A DNA stretch of 64,000 nt from Streptomyces sp. NBC_00236 (lineage in GTDB: Bacteria > Actinomycetota > Actinomycetes > Streptomycetales > Streptomycetaceae). Numbering within the stretch: position 1 is the first letter of the stretch; every line of letters starts with the position of its first letter. The stretch lies in contig NZ_CP108100.1 in the NCBI RefSeq assembly GCF_036195045.1, positions 6,696,001 through 6,760,000 on the forward strand, in the 5' to 3' direction. The position numbers and the translations under genes are program-made. Of the stretch, positions 61,011 through 64,000 are shown in pieces. The notes under the pieces are model-generated. The model saw nothing but the letters and a program-made list of their open reading frames with translations. It was not told the DNA's origin and ran no database searches.

Positions 61011-61853
61011 GTGGGCCGGCGGTACGGCCTCACCGGCCCCTGGGTGCTGCGCGGAGTCGACCTCGCGCTGCCCGCGCGCGCCCTCGTCCGCGTCGAAGGG
61101 GCCAACGGCACCGGCAAGTCCACCCTGTTGCGGCTCCTCGCCGGGATCGACGCCCCCACCGAGGGCCGGATCACCGGCCGCCGGCCGCGTACGGCGTACG
61201 TCCCCGAGCGGTTCCCGGCGGCGCTGCCCTTCACCGCAGTCGGGTACCTCGTTCACCTCGGCCGGATCCAGGGACTGCGCCGGACCGAGGCGGCCGGCCG
61301 GGCGGGGGAGTGGCTGACCCGCTTCGGTGCCGCGGAACACGCCCGCACTCCGCTCGCGGAGCTCTCCAAGGGCACCAGCCAGAAGGTCGCCGTCGCCCAG
61401 GCACTCCTGGCCGAGCCGGAGTTGCTGGTCCTGGACGAGGCATGGACCGGCCTGGACACCTCGGCCCGGGACGAACTGGACCGGGCCGTGGCCGAGCGCG
61501 TTGCCGCCGGCTCCGCTGTCGTCTTCGTCGACCACGACCCGCGTCGGCTGGCGGGCGCGGTCGACACGGCTCTGCGCGTCGAGGGGACCGGACTCGTCGT
61601 GGCGCCCCCGGCCCCCGTCGGGGCGACGGACGGCCCCCGGGTACGGATCGAGGTCACGGGCCCGCCCGGCACCCCGCTCCCCGCCGGGCTGCCAGGCGCC
61701 CCCGTACCGACCGCGGCCGGGGACGGGGCGCTGCGGCTGACCGTCGCCGCCGCGCACTCGGACGCCCTGCTGGGCGCCCTGCTCGCGGCCCGCCCGCCGT
61801 GGCACATCAGACACCTCTCGGCCTCCGGCCCCCGCCCCGACGAGGTGGCATGA
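61011..61853 (+). CDS. ABC transporter ATP-binding protein, start disturbed by a G-run
   Basis: A 280-residue ATPase as read from GTG 61011: Walker A GANGTGKST near 32, signature LSKGTSQKVAVAQ near 118, Walker B LLVLDEAW near 140, and H-loop FVDHD near 172. The N-terminus is oddly short. In the preceding bases another frame reads LSTEVLRLRG, and removing one G from the seven-G run at 61005-61011 would join it into LRLRGVGRRYGLTG, the usual ABC opening. The joined frame would begin at a CTG overlapping the AIM24 stop (60980). Either the GTG is the true start, or the run holds a sequencing error or frameshift. It is paired with the membrane protein at 61850. Confidence 0.85.
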   Translation: MGRRYGLTGPWVLRGVDLALPARALVRVEGANGTGKSTLLRLLAGIDAPTEGRITGRRPRTAYVPERFPAALPFTAVGYLVHLGRIQGLRRTEAAGRAGEWLTRFGAAEHARTPLAELSKGTSQKVAVAQALLAEPELLVLDEAWTGLDTSARDELDRAVAERVAAGSAVVFVDHDPRRLAGAVDTALRVEGTGLVVAPPAPVGATDGPRVRIEVTGPPGTPLPAGLPGAPVPTAAGDGALRLTVAAAHSDALLGALLAARPPWHIRHLSASGPRPDEVA

Positions 61854-62521
61854 CCGCACTGATCCGCTACCAGGCCGCCCTCCTGCTGCGCTCCCAGCGC
61901 TGGCTCGCCCCCGTCCTGCTGTACGTGGCGTTCCTCGGCGTCGGAGTCCGCTCCGGACAGCCGGTCCTGGACTCGCTCGGCTACACCGCGGCCGGCCTGC
62001 TCCCCGTCACCGCGTGGCTCGTGCAGGTCTGCGTCACGCAGGAACCGCCCGCTGCCCGGACGGTCGTCGCCGCAGCCGTGGGCGGACAGCCACGGGCCCA
62101 TCTGGCGGCCCTGCTCGCCGCGCTGGGGTGCGCAGGGCTCCTGGGCGCGGCCGCCACCGCGGTCGTGCTGCTGATCAGCGAGCCGGCGAGCACGGACCAC
62201 ACGGTCGAGGTCCCGCTGCCGTCCGCCGGGCTCGCCGGGCTGCTCGCCGCGGTCTGCTGCGTCCTGCTGGGGGTGGCGGTCGGGGCGCTGTGCACCCGGC
62301 CGCTGCTGCACCGGCGCGGCTGGTCCATCGCCGCGACCGCGCTCGCGGCGCTGCTGGCCCTGGTGACCAGTGGGTCGCCCGCGAAGTACGCGGTGACGGG
62401 GCTGGTCACCGGCTCGCTCACCGGGGCGGTCCATGTGCCCGTCCTCCCGCTCCTCGGGGCGGGGGCCGTGGCAGCGGCGGCTGCCGCGGTCGCCTGCCGA
62501 CTCACGTCCGTGCGGGGCTGA
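61850..62521 (+). CDS. ABC transporter membrane subunit
   Basis: A 223-residue very hydrophobic protein with about six membrane segments (starting near residues 18, 45, 85, 120, 155 and 195). It overlaps the ATPase stop as ATGA, so the two are coupled and form a small two-component exporter. There is no substrate-binding partner. The sequence has no recognisable family motifs. Substrate unknown. Confidence 0.8.
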   Translation: MTALIRYQAALLLRSQRWLAPVLLYVAFLGVGVRSGQPVLDSLGYTAAGLLPVTAWLVQVCVTQEPPAARTVVAAAVGGQPRAHLAALLAALGCAGLLGAAATAVVLLISEPASTDHTVEVPLPSAGLAGLLAAVCCVLLGVAVGALCTRPLLHRRGWSIAATALAALLALVTSGSPAKYAVTGLVTGSLTGAVHVPVLPLLGAGAVAAAAAAVACRLTSVRG

Positions 62522-62535
62522 GTAGGCTCGTAGGC

Positions 62536-62727
62536 ATGGACGAACCCGTGAGCGAGTCGTACTGCGAGACGCCGGACGTTCCGACGCCCGGTGCCGCCGC
62601 AGGGCAGCCGTACGCCGAGTGCGTGCTGTGCCGGAAGCCGACCGAGTACGCCGCTTCCGTCAAGGGCATCACGCTCTGTCCGGTCTGCGAATGGCAGGAG
62701 GCCCAGCGCACGGCCTGCTCCGGCTGA
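62536..62727 (+). CDS. small double-CxxC (zinc-ribbon-like) protein
   Basis: A 63-residue protein with two knuckles, ECVLCRKP (near 28) and LCPVCEWQ (near 47), the CxxC-x15-CxxC spacing of a zinc ribbon. The N-terminal 25 residues are acidic and Pro-rich. The ATG lies 14 bp after the membrane-subunit stop, so it is probably co-transcribed. The codon bias is normal, supporting a real gene. Function unknown. Confidence 0.75.
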   Translation: MDEPVSESYCETPDVPTPGAAAGQPYAECVLCRKPTEYAASVKGITLCPVCEWQEAQRTACSG

Positions 62728-62743
62728 CGCATGCCGTTCGGTG

Positions 62744-63628
62744 TCAGCCGGCCATCAGCTCCGACACCTTCACGAAGCGGTATCCACGCTTCCGCAGTTC
62801 CGGCACCACCCGGTCCACCGCCTCGTCCGTGACCGGTGCCGCGCTGCGGGTGCAGTGCATGACGACCAGCGAACCGGGTTTCACCCCGTCCAGCACCTGC
62901 TGCGCCACGGCGTCCGCATCCGTCGCGAAGGCGTCACCACTGACGACGTCCCACTGCACCGCGGTCACCTTCTCAGGCGCGAGCGCGCGCAGGGTGGCGT
63001 CGTCGTAACAGCCACCGGGGAAGCGGAAGTACGGCACCACATTGCGGGCACCGGTCCTGCGGATCGCGTCGAAGGCCCGCTTCACCTCGTGGTGCATCGC
63101 GTCCTTCTCCACGGCCGGCAGCCCGTAGCAGGGTGAGGTGAAGGCGTAGTGGCTGTACGAGTGGTTGGCGATCTCGAAGAGCGGGTCCGTGCCGATGGAG
63201 CGGGCCTGGGCGGGGTACTCCTCGGCCCACCGGCCGGTCATGAAGACGGTCGCCGGTACCTTCAGCCGACGCAGCAGCGCGATCAGTTCCGGATTGTCGA
63301 AGTGCTCGCCGGCGGCCGCGCGCGGCCCCTCGTCGGCGGTCATGTCGGCGTCGAAGGTGAGCGCCACGACCTTGTCCGAACGGTTCGGCCCGCGCTCGAG
63401 AACGGGGGTGAGGCCGGCGGGGCCGGGCGCCATCGTGGGCGGCTTCTCCGCGACCCCGGGCGTTGCCGCGGGCGCGTGGGCCGAGGCGCGTGCGGCGGCG
63501 GTCGTACGGTCCGCGCCCGGGTGCCGGTCGCCACGGGAGTCGCCGGAGGCCGAGCAGGCGACAAGCCCACCACCGAGGACCGCTCCCAGAACGGTCATAA
63601 CCGTCATTTTCCGTGCAAAGTTTGTCAC
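62744..63628 (-). CDS. polysaccharide deacetylase family lipoprotein (NodB domain)
   Basis: A 294-residue exported enzyme. The signal peptide ends in lipobox GLVAC, with Cys near residue 25, followed by an Ala/Pro-rich linker to about 75. The NodB domain then shows motif 1 as ALTFDADM (TFDAD rather than TFDDG), motif 2 ANHSYSHYAF with the metal His pair, motif 3 FRFPGG, and VQWDVVSGD. Such enzymes remove acetyl groups from peptidoglycan, chitin or xylan. The GTG start at 63628 is used; ATG 63607 is an alternative and would shorten the signal region. It converges on the zinc-ribbon gene, leaving only 16 bp. Confidence 0.88.
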   Translation of the reverse strand: MTNFARKMTVMTVLGAVLGGGLVACSASGDSRGDRHPGADRTTAAARASAHAPAATPGVAEKPPTMAPGPAGLTPVLERGPNRSDKVVALTFDADMTADEGPRAAAGEHFDNPELIALLRRLKVPATVFMTGRWAEEYPAQARSIGTDPLFEIANHSYSHYAFTSPCYGLPAVEKDAMHHEVKRAFDAIRRTGARNVVPYFRFPGGCYDDATLRALAPEKVTAVQWDVVSGDAFATDADAVAQQVLDGVKPGSLVVMHCTRSAAPVTDEAVDRVVPELRKRGYRFVKVSELMAG

Positions 63629-63820
63629 TCACGGAAAATAGCTGATCAACTGACCGGGAACGGCCTGCGCCGTGACGCGTTCGGCCGGGTGGGTGGCGCC
63701 GCGCGGCGGCACCGGCGCGCCCGCGTCCGTCGAACCCGGTCGAGTCCACGATGCCGTCCGCATCGGGAACGGGGCGCGCCGCCGCTGTGCTCAGCCGGCC
63801 GGTGCCGGTGTGTCAGTGCG
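63629..63820. other. intergenic region, nothing assigned
   Basis: 192 bp between the deacetylase start and the stop of the PhoX-like gene. I see no gene, strong hairpin or clear promoter; the base composition is ordinary except for CACGGAAAATAGCTGATCAA near 63630-63650, which may hold the deacetylase promoter. Confidence 0.4.
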
Positions 63821-64000
63821 TCAACGCCACGGGCCCGTCACCGCGAACGTCGTCCCCGGCGTGTAGCAGTTGACGAACATCGTCTCCCGGTCCGGCGCGA
63901 ACGTGACCCCGGCGAACTCGCCCCACTCCGGCTCCTCGGCCGTCCCGATGTTCTGCCGGCCGCGTGCCATGGCGTACACCTCGCCGCCCCGCGTCAGACC
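63821..64000 (-). CDS. PhoX-family (DUF839) phosphatase, C-terminal end only
   Basis: The last 59 codons and stop of a gene entering from the right edge. The peptide includes EWGEFAGVTFAPDRETMFVN, CYTPGTTFAVTGPW and the stop. The pattern GVTFxPDxxTMFVNxxxPGxTFAxTGPW is the characteristic end of PhoX/DUF839 proteins, Tat-exported Ca-dependent alkaline phosphatases or related beta-propellers. The catalytic parts lie outside the window. Confidence 0.85.
   Translation of the reverse strand, partial: GLTRGGEVYAMARGRQNIGTAEEPEWGEFAGVTFAPDRETMFVNCYTPGTTFAVTGPWR

Overview
The window is high-GC actinobacterial chromosome, almost certainly Streptomyces. Third codon positions are strongly GC-biased, GTG starts are common, many genes overlap by 4 bp (GTGA/ATGA), and intergenic spaces carry long GC-rich hairpins. 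A whiI sporulation regulator with a sigma-WhiG-type promoter supports this. From memory (not checked by search), gene order from ngcEFG and rok7B7 to hemE matches the SCO6005-SCO6031 region of S. coelicolor. No rRNA, tRNA, CRISPR array, insertion sequence or phage was seen.

1-8.7 kb: a pentose/xyloside catabolic island. On the minus strand lie xylA, then a CUT1-type sugar ABC transporter (binding protein and two permeases) and the start of a GH1 beta-glucosidase. Divergently lie xylB and a GH31 alpha-xylosidase. Together they could import and dismantle isoprimeverose or other xyloglucan fragments. 8.7-10.8 kb: a small phosphotransferase, a histidine phosphatase and a decayed XRE/DUF397 remnant. 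10.8-14.7 kb: a large secreted GH92 alpha-mannosidase with F5/8C domains.

15.4-21.6 kb: amino-sugar uptake (ngcEFG) next to a SIS-domain protein, an RpiR-type regulator and a BadF/BcrA-family GlcNAc-type kinase. 21.7-26.5 kb: ROK regulator rok7B7 and the xylFGH xylose transporter. So xylose import and xylose metabolism (xylAB) both sit in this window. 26.7-30.4 kb: dxs (isoprenoid MEP pathway) and an amino acid permease.

30.5-41.9 kb: a probable cell-surface glycopolymer locus: an LCP ligase, a lectin-like repeat protein, two Stealth phosphotransferases, two GT4 glycosyltransferases sharing an unusual C-terminal domain, and galU. 42-47.2 kb: a decayed nuclease, a fadB/fadA beta-oxidation pair and RNase D. 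47.3-48.9 kb: whiI and a DUF3000 gene. 49-54.9 kb: heme genes hemE, hemY/cgoX and hemQ/chdC (coproporphyrin-dependent route), interrupted by a disulfide-reductase-like flavoprotein and a DUF4349 lipoprotein.

55-58.2 kb: the most intriguing block. A DUF692 enzyme with a complete metal-ligand set is tightly followed by a TIGR04222 membrane protein ending in a Gly/Ser/Cys repeat tail, and then by a second TIGR04222 protein. This looks like a DUF692 peptide-modification system acting on a membrane-anchored Cys-rich tail. 58.3-64 kb: DUF4142, a PTH2-domain protein bordered by a 34-bp tandem array, an AIM24 protein, a two-gene ABC exporter with a suspicious G-run at its start, a zinc-ribbon micro-protein, a polysaccharide deacetylase and the end of a PhoX-type gene. 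A recurring oddity is short tandem duplication at gene 3' ends, seen at three genes, plus one tandem array before xylG.
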